From positions 10,717,009-10,781,008 of the forward strand of contig OZ038433.1 of assembly GCA_964036275.1 (NCBI GenBank): DNA of 64,000 nt, in the 5' to 3' direction. The position numbers and the translations under genes are program-made. Source of the stretch: Litoditis marina (lineage: Eukaryota; Nematoda; Chromadorea; Rhabditida; Rhabditidae). Of the stretch, positions 1-13,700 are shown piece after piece. Under the pieces are notes generated by a model, which saw nothing but the letters and a program-made list of their open reading frames with translations, ran no database searches and was not told where the DNA came from. The first letter of the stretch is position 1. Each line of letters starts with the position of its first letter.

Positions 1-428
1 TACTTCATTGCACATTTCAAGCTCGGAAGAAGACCGCTAGAAGACGGTCAGTAATTATTTTCGTCCTGTTTTCATTTTTTCAGAACTGACCCAACCCTCT
101 GAGAAAACCCGAAACCGTCTTGAATCAGGGTCTAAACGGTTTTGAGTACATCTCTTAGGGAGCACATTAACCTAATAATACCACCATCCAAAAGTCCTAG
201 TGACACAATTATATTTTGTTCAAATAAAATAACCTAATAAAAATATAGTTGAACTACGTGTTTTTGCCCATTTACACCCAATCCAAACTTTTATCTGGAA
301 TACATTTGCTTCACTCAATTGAAATAGAAAGTATAGTAAAACTAAAACATTAGATTATAACTCTCAAACTGGTTTAACCTGTAACGTGAACTCCACAAAA
401 CTCCCTTGGCTCATCGCCAAACTCGTTT
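1..428. other. Left edge downstream of lipid-binding gene 1
   Basis: This holds a dispersed repeat copy (107-239) and otherwise AT-rich DNA. If the gene is spliced at 473 instead of stopping at 429, its last exon would lie here or beyond the edge. I found no convincing exon. Confidence 0.4.
107..239. repeat. Dispersed repeat R1, copy A
   Basis: One half of the hairpin plus tail found intact at 26125-26328: the CGTTTTGAGTACATCTCTTA core, ACATTAACCTAAT and the CCATCCAAAAGTCCTAGTGA tail are nearly identical. A reverse partial copy is at 61034-61103. Confidence 0.8.
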
Positions 429-3400
429 TCAGAGTTCTGGCTTATTTCCGAAGTCAATTCGGCCAAAACTGACCAAAAGTGTAAGTTGAGCATCAGCAAC
501 AGCATCCAAATCAATGACGGATGCTTGTCGTTTTTGCTGTCCCTGCACCGCATACACAACTATTATCGCCCCAATGCTAATCGATATTGTACCTGAAAGC
601 TCACTTTTGAACTCTCTTCGGATGAAATAGACAAAGGTCTGTTGTTCCAGAGAATGTGTTCGACGCCACGCATTCCAATGGTTGAGAAAGTGTGGTGTAT
701 AAGCCAGATCGAGCTAGAATTCAGACCCGACAACCCACACAAAGATTGTGTGTGCCTCAGGTATTTGTGTTGGTAGTTGTTCCGATAACATTTAGATGAT
801 GAGTTCATATTGAAAGTTTCATATTTTTCTGTATGAGGTTTGGTTAGGATGGAGAAAAAAATACCTCCATTCTTCTCACTGAACAGCAGTGCGGGTGCCC
901 TAGTTGCCGACAGCGCCAGTTCAATGGTGGCATTCGGGTAGTTGTCGCCCAGTTGCGGCACGAGGTCCGCGATACAGAAGGCGCCGTCGCACGACGTCCG
1001 TAGAAAAGACGCGACGCCCGGGGTCTCCGACGTCAGGAGCACCTTGATTAGACGTCTCCTGAACAGAACTGAACTGTTAGTGGGTTGAGCACAACTTATG
1101 TAATTTTGAGAGGTATCCAGTCTAAACGCTAATGAATTTTGAAAAATCAGCGTCTCAATCTGAGAACTAACAAATAAGCTCAGCTTTATTCTATTGAAAA
1201 GCCAACTGCATTGTTATAGTGGGTGCCACATTTATAAACTTCCGTCTCTCGTCGGAATCGAACGGTCGAACAAAATAGCGTAGCAGGGCGCTAACCATCG
1301 CGCTATTAGAGTTGTGTGCGTACACAGTGAAATATGAGGAATACAGTACCCTCTCACCTTTCCGTTGGCGACGACTATAATTGTGTATCGTGAATTGTTA
1401 TCTGCGTCAAGAGCGCATTCAACTACCAGTCAAATGTATACTGATTCAGAGCCTCGAAAACTTGTTTTTCGTGTTTTACTTGACCATCCTGTTCATTTGT
1501 AATACAATCAACTAACTTGTATGCATGATAGAACAGTGAATTGGGCAGGTAGTCGGCGACCAGAAGTGCCAGCATGGAGTCGTCTCTCTCGTGGCGAGGT
1601 GGCCAGGTCATGGCAGCTGGTCCGAAGGGGGTACCACCGGTACCGCCTGGGGAGATTTCTCCGGAAGATGCCAGGTCTACCACATTGGTACCGCATTTAG
1701 GGTTCTCTTTCAGTCTAAAAACGCGTCGATGAATGGTATGGAAAAACATCTTGTATATTAATTCTACTTCTACAGTGAAAATGTGAGAAAAGTGTGTGAT
1801 AATAGGTTTGTTCTTATTATTTCAACGTTTTGTTTATAAAGATGTCAGGTAACCCACCTGAAGTCAATGAAGAAGTTCTTCGTGACGTCCTGAAAACAAC
1901 AATAGAATAGAACAGAATACATTTATTCGCGATTCAACACGACTTTTCACATTGTTGGATGCGACACTCCGATTGTAGAAATGAAAGAAAAAAACTCAGA
2001 TTATGGAAAAAGTATTGTGACCATGATTTTAATTTGTTCATGTTGATTATCAATAATAAGTACGATTTTGTCTGAAGTCATTTGTATTGTGGTTGTTGGT
2101 TTTCATACAGTTCCAAAACCTATATTTTACGAGAAAAATTGAGCTCGTCTTGTGTTAGCGCGCAGATTATTGTTTGATCCCAACATTGCGGTCTTCCAAA
2201 AGTGTGTAAATAGTTCTTAGTTGGTTGAGAACTGATTTCAAATCAAGTTGACGTGAAAATGACCGTACCTCTCCAAACAGGGATATGATGCTGATTCCTT
2301 TGTCCGCGCCGGTTGGGAGTCTGGTTGCCCTCAGGGCATTCGTCTCGATGGCCTCGCTGAGCGGAGATCGGGTCTGCGCCTCGGCCAACTTCTGGTTCAA
2401 ATCCTCGTCTATGTACTTACGGATCTGAAAAACTAGGTTACTTATTTATTTATTCATTCATTTATTTATTTATTCATCTACATCCATAGAATGTGGTACT
2501 CGCTCATCAGAGAAAGGGGTGAAAAATAGATAGAAGTCATTAAAGCCATTCGATTTAAATGGTTATCATGAAACGTACTATACTACTTCGGGTTTTAGTT
2601 ATATAACACTTGATAAGGAAGGCCGCTCAAACTATCAGGAATCTTTGGTGTAGAATCCAGCAAGTGGCAGTTGTTCTACAAGTTTTCCAGGAAACAGTAT
2701 CTAGAGCGAAATCTCGATCGAAAAGCGCTTTCTGTGTTGAAACGATTTGTCAATGACGCAAGTTGTTCGTCAGGATGAAATTCCATTTGGAAGACAATGA
2801 AGTTATGAACATGATCGATCCTCTTCAATCAACTTGTCATAAGTGTTTTTAAGTGAAAATAAAGAAGATGGTTCAAACTGTATTTAAATTCTGACCTTTC
2901 TGCAAATGATTCCTTGTAACAGTTGACGCACGTTGTCCGAGACGCCTTGCTGCAAAAGAACATAAGATTGATTATAAAAAAAGTTGAAATGAGTGTGTAA
3001 ATCCCAGCAATCCGGTAATGATCACATCATGAAAAAAGCCCCGTACTAGTCATACTCAAGTAAACAGAACATTAAGGTACTATAGTTTTGCCTTTCTTCA
3101 ACAGGAAGGTGTGCAAGTCGGAGAGACGCAGACGAAGAGTGCAGTCTCGTCGACATCCTTCACTTTTCATGAGGCGAATGTCTATGAGGTTGTATTTTTC
3201 TATTAGTAAACTATAGTAAACTCTACCTTGAATACCAACTCAAAGAATACTTTTGAACACAGTTTGTGATGAGGAATCAGAATGGAATGCTAAAATGGTT
3301 AGCCCTTTCGATAAAATTTACGTAATCGCAATTGACTTAAAGTTTTTATCATACTGTAGGAACCCCAGTAGGAATGAAAAAACTATACCTTGAACACGGT

Positions 3401-6400
3401 AACCGCGAGTCCCCCCATTTTCGACACTCATAAACGAATTATTATTTATAATATTAATATTATTATTTCTATTGTTGTTAACAGTACCTTGAACACCGTA
3501 ACCGCGAGTCCGAATAGTCCCCCATTGTGGTTGGTCACGTCCACCGACCGGATGGTAGTGTGACAGGAGAGGGAGCTCACGTGGGCGGAACCGTTCACAG
3601 ACTTCTCAACCTGTGAACATGAATATACAATGGATTCTGGGAACGGAAATTTAAAAAGGAAGAGAGGATGTGTAAATGTAAATGAACAAAAATGAAGTTT
3701 TGAACCAATTGATTCAAACAAGTCTGGAACATATTTGTTTGACAAGAGGAGTGGACAGCATTAAGTTGAACACTTAAGTCTAGAACTTCCGAAACAATCA
3801 GAAATCATCTTCGTTTTACGTTGTTTTAAAACGTTTTGTAATCTCCGGTAGAATCGAATGGAGTTCTTGAAATAAAATTTCAGTAGTTCATCGATTGAAA
3901 ATCACCAACCGAACTGTCCAGATGAAATGTGAGTCCCTCGGCCAAAACCTCTGCCTGCCCCGTCAAATTGAACGGCACAACTATGTTTACCGCGCCGCTC
4001 AGGTCTCCCAGGAACCTGGAATGAACAAAATTTTAGATGTCTTTCTTTACGGCATTTAAAACACAACCTAGAGAATACATCGTTCGCAGCTGTAACTTGT
4101 TCTGTCAAGTGGTTAGCGTGTCGGGTGTCGTTTGTACACTGATTCAAATAAAAGTGAAAGGATGAAATAGGCCGTGGACAATTTTGTTTATTTTATATTA
4201 TGTATGATCAAACTATATGGGGATTGTGTTATGTATATCAATTCTCACACCTACCCCAGATCGAGATTCCTCATTGCCCATGAGATCCGGTTGGGAGCAG
4301 TCGTACTGACGTCATGGAATTCAGCACGACGGAATCTTGAATAAATAATATTTACGACATACAGAATCATATATTTCGAACGTTTAAGTTGGGTCCTACG
4401 AACAAACACTCGACACTGACCTCAATAACACAACAAAAAACAGAAACTATAATAATTCATGACCATCACATACCGAACAGAAAGGATTGACTTCTGAATT
4501 CTATGAAAATCCAGCATATTTAATACAACCAGGAAACGGCGACGTACATTGTTAGTTCTCCAAAATGTTCTTGAAATCAAAGTGAAAAGAGTGAAGTTGT
4601 GATCTACTAACCTGGATACCCGTATTCGAGAAATTCTAATGACCCCCTGGTCATTGTTCAGTTTTTGTTCCACATCCGGTATGGCCAAATGGGGTAGTTG
4701 CTCGGCCAGGATATTCGAGACCACCTGAAACAGGAGAAATTTGAATCTGAGTCACGGTGCCTGAAGTAGTTAGGAAGCTGAGGATGTTTGGCACTTGGAG
4801 TGATTCGGTCATCAGTATCGCCAGGTTGCAGAGGGAAAGTCTGGCAATTTTTGCCCTTTCTGATGCATTTTTGATTGCTGAAAATTAAAGGTTTTATCTA
4901 AGTAGTAACTTGATATTATTAGACGGAATAAGTATCGAACTCTGACTAAAACCTAGCGGGAGTAAATCTTCTTTCTAAGAATGATCTATGTCATTATCGA
5001 TTGAACATGTTGTGTTCTAAATCCTAGTTTTATCTCTTGAGAACATCTCCGTCACAAGATTTATGGAAAGAAAAGCAAACAATCCGCACCATTCGGAACG
5101 TTTTTATTTAATTTAGTTTAGTATACAACAACACTTTTCACAATACCACTTTTTATATTTTCATTAACTAGATTTAAGGAAAATAGTCACTTGAAGTGGA
5201 AAAAAGGAAAAGAAACACATTTGTGCACAGTATTCATGCAGGTTTTTGATAAGTTTTTTTACACGTTCCACATGACTTTATGATCGATCAGTAGTGTACT
5301 TTGTGAACTGAAAAAGTGTGAATTTACCCATTGTGTTCAACATCAGACCAAACTATAAACACCAAACACGATTGAGACCTCTTCGAATGTTTCTGCCACT
5401 CAAAATTTGCCAATACCAGTTCACCACATTTATACAATTTATGTTTTTTTCAACTTTGTAACTGGTACTTTATTCTATTGAACTCACTCTTTTAACTATA
5501 ACATAACCATAACATTCAAAAGTTCTAGTTACACAAATCAAATTTTTAGAATATTGTAAACTAAATCTTCCTTTTAACTTTCGATTTCTACATATTTATC
5601 TTTGAAATCATCTTTTGTCTTGCGAAACCGATTTGGCGCCCACATTTGAATATTTTGGCGGAACGCTTCGACTAGTTTTTGTTCCTGTTGCCGAAATCTC
5701 GTTGAGATTAGCGAGGCGACGAACTTGGATCAATTGACCATGACGTCTAATCGAGAGAAATAGTTGATCGTTTTACTTAAATCGATAAAATTGAAAATTG
5801 GCACACAATTTTATCGATTTATACAAAATGTAGCTATTTATGTTTTAGTTCGTGTGAAGTTCTAATAGTATGTTTTGAGCCATTCCAAAGTGAACTAACT
5901 ATTACCCAATTCATAAGTTGATGCGCGATTTGGCTCTATAATTTGATAAGTTGATTGAAATTTTCAGGTGGTTAACGTTATGTAAATTGATGTGCTATTC
6001 AAATGTCAGACCAATGTCAATGTCAATGTCAAATGTCAAATGTCAGATCTAACAGAACACCAGTATTAGACTACAAACTATGAAGGTAGAAAGCAAAATA
6101 CAGAAAGTCTAGCATATATCCTCAGAAGAGTCAAGGGATACTGATAAAAACAACCAACATCACTTGACCTGGGTTCAAAAAGTAACTACTATAGTAATAA
6201 TAACCGGTTTTGGTTCTGGTTACATTACAAACTGTATCCTATTTGTTTCATTTTCTTATATGGAACCGCTCTGCTAGGATACCGGTCGCTGGTTAGAGAA
6301 CAGCTAGAGACCGCAGTGATAGGAGAGGGTACAGACAGATCAAATAAGACGTTTTCGGTTTTATCTAGGAGTTGCGAATACGATTCAGACAGGATTGGCA

Positions 6401-7085
6401 TAGGTGTGAAACGTGGTCAGGTGTTTGGGAAATAATGTCATTAGTTTTGTAGTTTGATCTTATAGTTGGTCATTCAAATGAACAAAAACGAATTCTAGAC
6501 AACACCACATAAAAGCGAACAAAATGGAAAGTGCGAAATGCAAATTGAATTTTTTCATTATCTCCCATGTACTACTCTAGTATGAGGTTGTATTTTAAAC
6601 GGTTAGGATCTTCGAGTTTCTGTCTCTGTAAGACAGAGAATGCAAAGTAGTAAATGAAAAGTATGTCATGCTTCACGTCTTAAAACAAGATCATCAATTG
6701 GTAGTTCAATGCAAGGTGCGCTAAAAAAAAGAAACACTAATTAGTTAATTAGACAATCTGATTTGGATCAGAACCAATACGAACCTCGTACCTCGTATAC
6801 CTCGTATAGAGAGACTAAATTCATTCTCAACTTTTTGATTAATCATCATAACTTATCAAGAACACGTGCTAAAATCATCCATGTCAATTTGTCTTAACAT
6901 TATATAACCGTCAACAATGGTATGTCCAAAAAAGAAACAAAACCTACCGAATTGAGATAAGTAATTCCTCGCGGCTGTAGGCGCAGTCTGACGCCGGGTA
7001 GGCGCGGCGCGGCGCTAAGCAGCGGATGAAAGTCGCGTTGCGCGAGGACGCAGGACCAGAGGGCGAAAAGTAGCCAGTAGCGCAT
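429..7085 (-). CDS. BPI/LBP-family secreted lipid-binding protein 1 (11 exons)
   Basis: The family binds lipopolysaccharide or other lipids extracellularly (bactericidal/permeability-increasing and LPS-binding proteins). Exons, high to low coordinate: 7085-6948, 4724-4612, 4335-4255, 4015-3910, 3610-3488, 2949-2896, 2424-2269, 1889-1858, 1714-1517, 1058-865, 592-429. Phases join to 452 aa, close to the usual BPI length. Residues 1-15 are a signal peptide (MRYWLLFALWSCVLA). The N-terminal signature PGVRLRLQPRGITYLNS (about 30-46) is followed by LPHLAIPDV, as in BPI. Cys162 and Cys203 match the spacing of the conserved BPI disulfide. The last exon (GTISISIGAIIVVYAVQG, then an Ala/Leu beta strand) resembles the C-terminal barrel. 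The 3' end is uncertain: a good donor at 473 (GTCAGT on the minus strand) would skip the TGA at 429-431 and carry the gene off the left edge. Confidence 0.88.
1215..1379 (-). mobile_element. tRNA-containing TIR element T1, short copy (165 bp)
   Basis: It is bounded by TATAGT and ACTATA and lies in an intron of lipid-binding gene 1. On the minus strand the A box TAGCGCGATGGTTAGCG and B box CGTTCGATTCC are visible. It is 32 bp shorter than the three 197-bp copies. Confidence 0.75.
3382..3420 (-). repeat. Degenerate copy of an exon end plus splice donor (lipid-binding gene 1)
   Basis: It repeats the 3' end of the exon at 3488-3610 and its donor about 100 bp downstream in the intron. The segment read on the plus strand as CCTTGAACACGGTAACCGCG differs from the exon by one base. 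An 8-base deletion breaks the frame, while the GT donor remains. Confidence 0.8.
4725..6947. other. Intron 1 of lipid-binding gene 1
   Basis: A 2.2-kb intron. It holds a short inverted repeat (AAATCGATAAAATTG and its complement, about 5779-5820), a short tandem run of AATGTCA-type units (about 6003-6045), and a TTTGTAGTTTGATC terminus at about 6446. No coding frame is convincing. Confidence 0.6.
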
Positions 7086-7706
7086 TGGTCAATGTCGCGG
7101 CAACGACGACACGCCCCGCGCACAGTTTCTCTCTCCTTTCCTTGGGCCGCGGGCCGGTTCACTTCAAGTATCTGTACGATGCGCACACGCCCATTACTCA
7201 AGTCGATGGTTCAGTAGCAACCTCGAACCTAGATGAACTCCAACCCCACTGTTGAGTCATAGGTCATACGTTCATATTCAAAATTATTGTTGCTCTTACT
7301 GAATTCTAGCTCTAGCAAAGCAATACGTCTACTGAATAGGTATGCAGCAATATCCCGACACCTCAACCTGCGTCTCTCACTTTTGCACACTCTTCAACGA
7401 AACGTGTGAGGCATCGGAACGTGACAAAAGTATTAGTGTGTTTTTGAAGATACGGAGGTGCGGACTATACGATGGGAATAATCTTGCTCACCAATACTAG
7501 CCTAGTGATGTAACATTTGTGTGTATATTCTTATCTCACTGTTCTTAGGTTGGTTTTTTTAAATGTTTTATTATGTTTCGTGTGTGCAGTTCGTAGTTTG
7601 ATTTTTTATGTTCCAGGTTATATTCGAATATATTTTCAATTGCTTACTGCCACTGAGATTTTTTCCTCCTTCACATTATATTCGGCTACATGAGACAGTT
7701 CCTGGT
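7086..7706. promoter_or_regulatory. Shared divergent promoter of two lipid-binding genes
   Basis: These 621 bp separate the start codons of two divergent BPI/LBP genes. The left part (about 7095-7160) is strikingly GC-rich, with CGCGGC and GCCCCGCGC stretches beside the minus-strand gene. The right part is AT-rich and holds a TTCCAG at 7613-7618, a possible spliced-leader acceptor for the plus-strand gene. No open frame here looks coding. The promoter role is inferred from position and composition. Confidence 0.5.
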
Positions 7707-10700
7707 ATGAATCGCTTATCGCGCCTTTTATGGGCTTTTCTCCTCCTTGGCGCCATCTGGCGTCTGGATGGCGCCGAAATTGGCGCCTCGATTGGCGACG
7801 GCGCGGTGTCGCAGATTTTGCGTCATGCTGCCGCCAAACTGCTCGACCAACCCAGGATAGCTGATGTGAGTTCTGCATTTAATCACTACCAAGTTCCGTG
7901 AGTGTAATTCCTATAAACCATAAATAAACACAAATGAAATTTTCTTATTTTCACTTTATTGTTATGGTATCCAACTTCCTATACTCTGATTTATTCTCTT
8001 CTCTTATTCTCGTGTTTTTTTCTCTATTTTTTGTTAGCTAGCAACCGATAGCAGATTATACAAATTTTCACGATTGCTTCTTGATTATATGATCAGTTAT
8101 CAAAGGTTTTGGGATACAGCCGCTTATTCAAAAGACAACATTCTGCGTTCATCAGAAAGTTCAATACGCTAACTCCCAGAATCAAAATATGATGTTCCGA
8201 AACCTTGGTTCTGAAGATAGACGATATATATTTGATATTACATGTTTGATTTGTGAAGATTGATGCGATTAGTTCTGGAGATAATCGATAATCGGGGTAG
8301 TTCTAATTCGTTCCCACATTCCGTTGTCCGTTGCTGTCTTCCTAATTATACTGCCCCCAAACCAGTTATTGAACTCTGGTAAGATCGGAGTAGGAGGTAG
8401 GGGGAAGAACACGTGTTCTACTATTTCAAGTTCACTTTTTGAAAAAAAACCCAGAAATGAACCTCTAAAACAAATAATGATATGAAACCTTGTTTTCATG
8501 ACAAACGAATCTTGAGAATAGCAACCATATTTTGCTTAAAAAAATATTATGTCATTTTGAAGGGGGGGGGGGGGCTTAAGTTGTTCACAAACCTTCCAAA
8601 ACTCGAATTTGTTGATTCCGGGAATTAGTATATTGTTTACAAAACTTCCCAACTTAATATGTGGAAATCATGTAAGAATTCTGACATGATACTTATCATA
8701 GAAACCACTACAACTGTTGTTTTACTAATTTCATCCGGTGTCTTCTTTTTGCGAACACTGGTATAATTGATTAATGTAGTTAAATGCAAGGACGTGAGTC
8801 ATAGATATCGTACGAGAAAATGACGAAATTCGAGTGGGCGACGATCCAGCTAAAACCGATTCAGCTTGCGAGGTAATTAGGGGACTTTTCAGCTAATACG
8901 TTTTAAGCTCGGACCATTGCGCTAGTACCGTTTTAAGCTTGGACTTTTCGGCTAAAAACGATTAAGCTTGGACTTTTCAGCTAGTACCGTTTTAAGCTTG
9001 AACTTTTCAGCTAAAACTTATTTAGCTTGGACTTTTCAGCTAAAACTTATTTAGCTTGGACTTTTCAGCTAAAACTTATTCAGCTTGGACTTTTCAGCTG
9101 AAACTTATTCAGCTAAAACTGATTCAGCTAAAACTTATTCAGCTTGGACTTTTCAGCTAAAACTTATTCAGCTTGGACTTTTCAGCTAAAACTTATTCAG
9201 CTTGGACTTTTCAGCTGAAACTTATTCAGCTAAAACTGATTCAGCTAAAACTTATTCAGCTTGGACTTTTCAGCTAAAACTTATTCAGCTTGGACTTTTC
9301 AGCTAAAACTTATTCAGCTTGGACTTTTCAGCTAAAACTTATTCAGCTTGGACTTTTCAGCTAAAACTGATTCAGCTAAAACTTATTCAGCTTGGACTTT
9401 TCAGGGTTGGAAAGCTCTTTTGGAATTTACATCAAAAGGCAAACATTGATATTTTCAGAATTTTCACAACTCACATGAAAGCGTTCTTGTTCATCATTTT
9501 GTTTTAGGTGAAGATTATTAGTTTGTGATTGAGATTGATATCTGTGAATATGTTTTCCTCATTCTTGTTGTTTTTACTATTTTGTTGTGTTTTCTTGCAC
9601 GTTGTTGTCATGTTATAGCTAGAGTTGGAAGAGAATCCGAATCCCTCACCATCTTCTTCATTGGTCACGTCATTAATTTTCTGTGAACGGTTTTATATGA
9701 AACGGTTGTGACTATTTCTATGCGATATGACTTTATATATCGAAATGCCAACAAAAATGTATCGAAATGCCAAAAAGTTGTTCAAGTTCAAGTTGCAACA
9801 ATTCACATGTGAGTTGTGAAAATTCTGAAAATATCAATGTTGAAAATTTGATGTCAATTCCAAAAGAGCTTTACAACCCTGAAAAGTCCAAGCTAAATAA
9901 GTTTTAGCTGAAAAGTCCAAGCTGAATAACTTTTAGCTGAAAAGTCCAAGCTGAATAAGGTTTAGCTGAATAAGGTTTAGCTGAATAAGTTTTAGCTGAA
10001 TCAGTTTTAGCTGAATAAGTTTTAGCTGAAAAGTCCAAGCTAAATAAGTTTTAGCTGAAAAGTCCAAGCTTAAAACGGTACTAGCTGAAAAGTCCAAGCT
10101 TAAAACGGTAATAGCTGAAAAGTCCAAGCTAAATAAGTTTTAGCTGAATAGTCCAAGCCTAAAACGGCACTGGCTCAATGGTCCAAGCTGAATGAGAGTT
10201 CGCCGAAAAGTCCGAGCTTAAAACGTATTAGCTGAAAAGTCCCCTAATTACCTCGCAAGCTGAATCGGTTTTAGCTGGATCGTCGCCCACTCGAAATTCA
10301 ACGGAACAAGGTTCAGAAATCTAACATCACAAAATCCGAATGCACCACACCTGGTTCGTTTCCTCCATAGCAAGCGAGCACGTAGTGTTTGTAGTTAGAT
10401 CCCCCGGTGTATCGGTCGAAATTTTTAAACTATTGCGTATATGACATCAAACTACAAGAAATATTCGGGCATATCTAATAGATAAAACGTTGGAACCATA
10501 ATGATGAAACTAATGTTCTTATATTTTCAAATTAGTTTATTCCAGATTTTGTTGAAAACGCGAGAAACCCCGAAACTCGACCCTCTGGCTTCTGTGGAAA
10601 TGATCAATCATGTGGAGTACCGTAACCTGTCGGTGTTATTCCATGATGAATCAATACACATGGTTATCGATAGGTGGGTTTCCTCTGCACATGTAAACTT

Positions 10701-13700
10701 TTTATAATATTTTCAGTCGTTTTGTTTAACAAATGTCGAGTTGAACGCTTGAGGAGCGTCAGTTTGAATCAAAGTTTTGGTACTAATGACTAGTAAACAT
10801 ACAACAAACAAGTTCGTTCTTATTTTATATCATTTGGAATACTTTTGTGCGTTGGACATTCCCTCTGATCTCGGGTCAAAAATTCTCATAAATGTTTCAG
10901 CATTCAGACAAACTCTGTGAGTCATACTAGATGTAAATAAAGCTGTTACGTGAAACATGAAGTTACACTATCAAATGTGAAGATCACCACAACCTTCATC
11001 AAGTTCTACTGTATTTTTATACTACTTTCGTGAACTTACATACTCTATTATTCTCATAACCGTTATTGATCCGAATAAGATTTGCAGGCTTTCGATAAAA
11101 TCGGAGACGGAAATCTCAGATATGTTATGGCCTATTGGCTTGGGAGACAAGGTCATTCACACCAATCTAGATGTGAGTTCGTAAACGGGGTGACTGGTTT
11201 CTATATAAGTGGTTTCAGTTGTTTCACAATAGAAGAAAGGCAAGAAACGAATTTTTGTCTATACAATATTTTACATTTGGAATGTGAAACTACTGACATA
11301 CTAAAATACCAGTTCATGACTCAAAATAACCGGAGTTCTTCGATAAAAGTTTCAATTGTTGCAAAATTTGAGTTCTTTGTGATGGGAACATAGAGTTTTA
11401 TCAACTCTTTAATTGGGAACTCAATTTACTTTCTACAACAAACATTTATTTGCGGTGTTGTGAGGCTAGTTCCGATGTTGACCTTACAATCGTGAAAAAA
11501 ATGGGATAAATCGCGAATAAACAATATGTTCTGACCAATTTTTCATCTGCAAGTAGCGCATGTAAGATTTTCAATAAATGTGTTTGTCAATTTAGTTATA
11601 CCGCGGTGAGGTTCGTTTCAACGTGGACCAGTACGAACTTTCCCTGGCCGATTGCCAAATGAACGATGCTGCCCTGGGAGCAGCCGTGACCGATCACTGG
11701 ATAGCTGATAAAGTACGTTTGTCCAACTTGTAAAACCATATTTCCAATGTTTGGAACAATTTTCAAACGCCATTTGAGAAAAACAACCGGCTGGATAAAC
11801 AAACCAGTCAGCACTAGCGTAGTTTCTCGCTCAACTGAACTCAGATCTTCTATCAAAACTCACCTAAATCTTTTTTTTTCAATTCTTGATACTAGAAATG
11901 ATATATTAGTAGTAATCACGTGGTTATTTTATCCGTTAGTGTCAACTTCAGGGTGCTTCCGTACTGGCGTCCCTGCTCTCTCCCATGCTAGATTCCACCC
12001 TATGTGCGGCATTGAAGCACTATGTTGGAACAGTGGAACACACTCAAGTCGGGTACGTTTTTATTTTCACCATAACTGCACATACGTGAAAAAAACGAGA
12101 AATTGAAAAAAATAACTAAATTTCTTCAAATCATACCGTTTACCGTGGCCCTTAACATTACCGAAACGTGTTGTTCAACTGAGTGCGCATAATTGTAGTT
12201 TGCTCTGGAAACTAACAAACTACAAAATGCAACCGTCTAGTTTGAATGTTGATCCATCCATTCATTTTTGCATCCCATTTTAAAAAAAACATCTGTCTTG
12301 AGGTGAAAGTGTTCGTTTCGGTTAAAAGTTTGCCCTGCAAATAAACCACACTCGGTATAATTTGCATCCCAATTTCGAACAAAAATCGATATCATCTGTC
12401 TTTAGGTGCATAAAAAGTGTTCGTTTCTCCGTAATCTGGCACCTACTCATGCGTGTTTGGCGCGAGGTTAACAAGGTCACAAACGTCTTAGGGCAACTGA
12501 CGCCGCGGTCAAGGACTAGAAAGAAAGAAGAGGGGGTCTGGGGGAATAGGGTGGATTGTTCTGTGTCTTTGTAGAGATTAAATTTTTTTGGTCATAAATA
12601 AGTGGAACAGAAGATATACGACAACCTGAAAAGTTTTTCTCGCATTTTCAACAAAATCTGGAATCAAAAAGAGGTTGAAATATAGTCTGTTTCATGCAAC
12701 AATAGCCCTCTACAGTGAGATTATTAAACTTTTAAGTGAATTTTTAATATCCTGTAGGTATTTTAAATAGATTAAACTTCGCGATTTTGTTTTTCACATT
12801 GGTTACTACAAGCAGAGAAAACAGTTAATCCGAAACTATGTGTGTTGGTTAGTTAAATCCTCATGAATATTCGACAGATTACTGTAGAAAGTCATCGATT
12901 GGTGAAACAGACTATAAGGGAGGAGAAGTGGAGGGAAATTTCACTTTGTGCATAGAGAATATTTTAAATGACAAACAAGTTGAATGACAAACATCACTGC
13001 AAGCGTGAACATCGTGGTAGAGAATCGGTGAGGTGCGATTGTACTATTTTTCCACATACGTACTGTTATAATTTGTACATTGTATACTTTTTCAGCCTCT
13101 TTCCTGTACACGATTTGGTGCCGGAGAAGGCGAAGAAATTTCTCACGGATCAAAATACAACCCTTTTCTACAGGTGAGCAACTACATCTAAAGTTTGTTT
13201 AAAATGAGGAAAAGTGTAGGAAACCTCAACTATATGAGAAAAAGTAGCACTGGTTGAGTAAAGAAAAAAATTAACTCGCCGCTGAACGTGAACTTTCACA
13301 ACCAAGTATCTCAAATGAACACAACAGAAACTGAGCGATAAAACATTCCAATTCCTTGTCTTTTTTTATTCACACTTTTGAGCAAGTTCGTGATTCACGG
13401 GATCCGTTTGTTGTTTCAGATTGAAAAGTGTGAAAGTAGACGATCATCAGCTGACTGTAATGGCTCAACTCGAATGGAATGATTTGGTAGGAGGAACAGT
13501 TCAAAGAAAAATTCGAAAACTCGAAAAAACTTTAATAGTATTGCAGCTTGACAACCAATGTTCATCTGGAAAATACTTGATAGCTCAAAAAATACGGAAC
13601 CATTACATTACTCTGTTCATTTTTCTGTGTTGAACATTTCACTTTGGTTACTTGTTTGAGAAATTATTTGAGAGATTTATAGAGAAAAGCTACCACTAGC

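Noticed and set aside
9319..10127. Small frames rich in LIQL and MDFSA repeats
   Set aside because: They are translations of the 29-bp satellite inside the foldback element.
11082..11393. 103-codon frame starting MQAFDKIGDGN
   Set aside because: It is the wrong frame over exon 3 of lipid-binding gene 2. The spliced phase reads LSIKSETEISDMLWPIGLGD instead.
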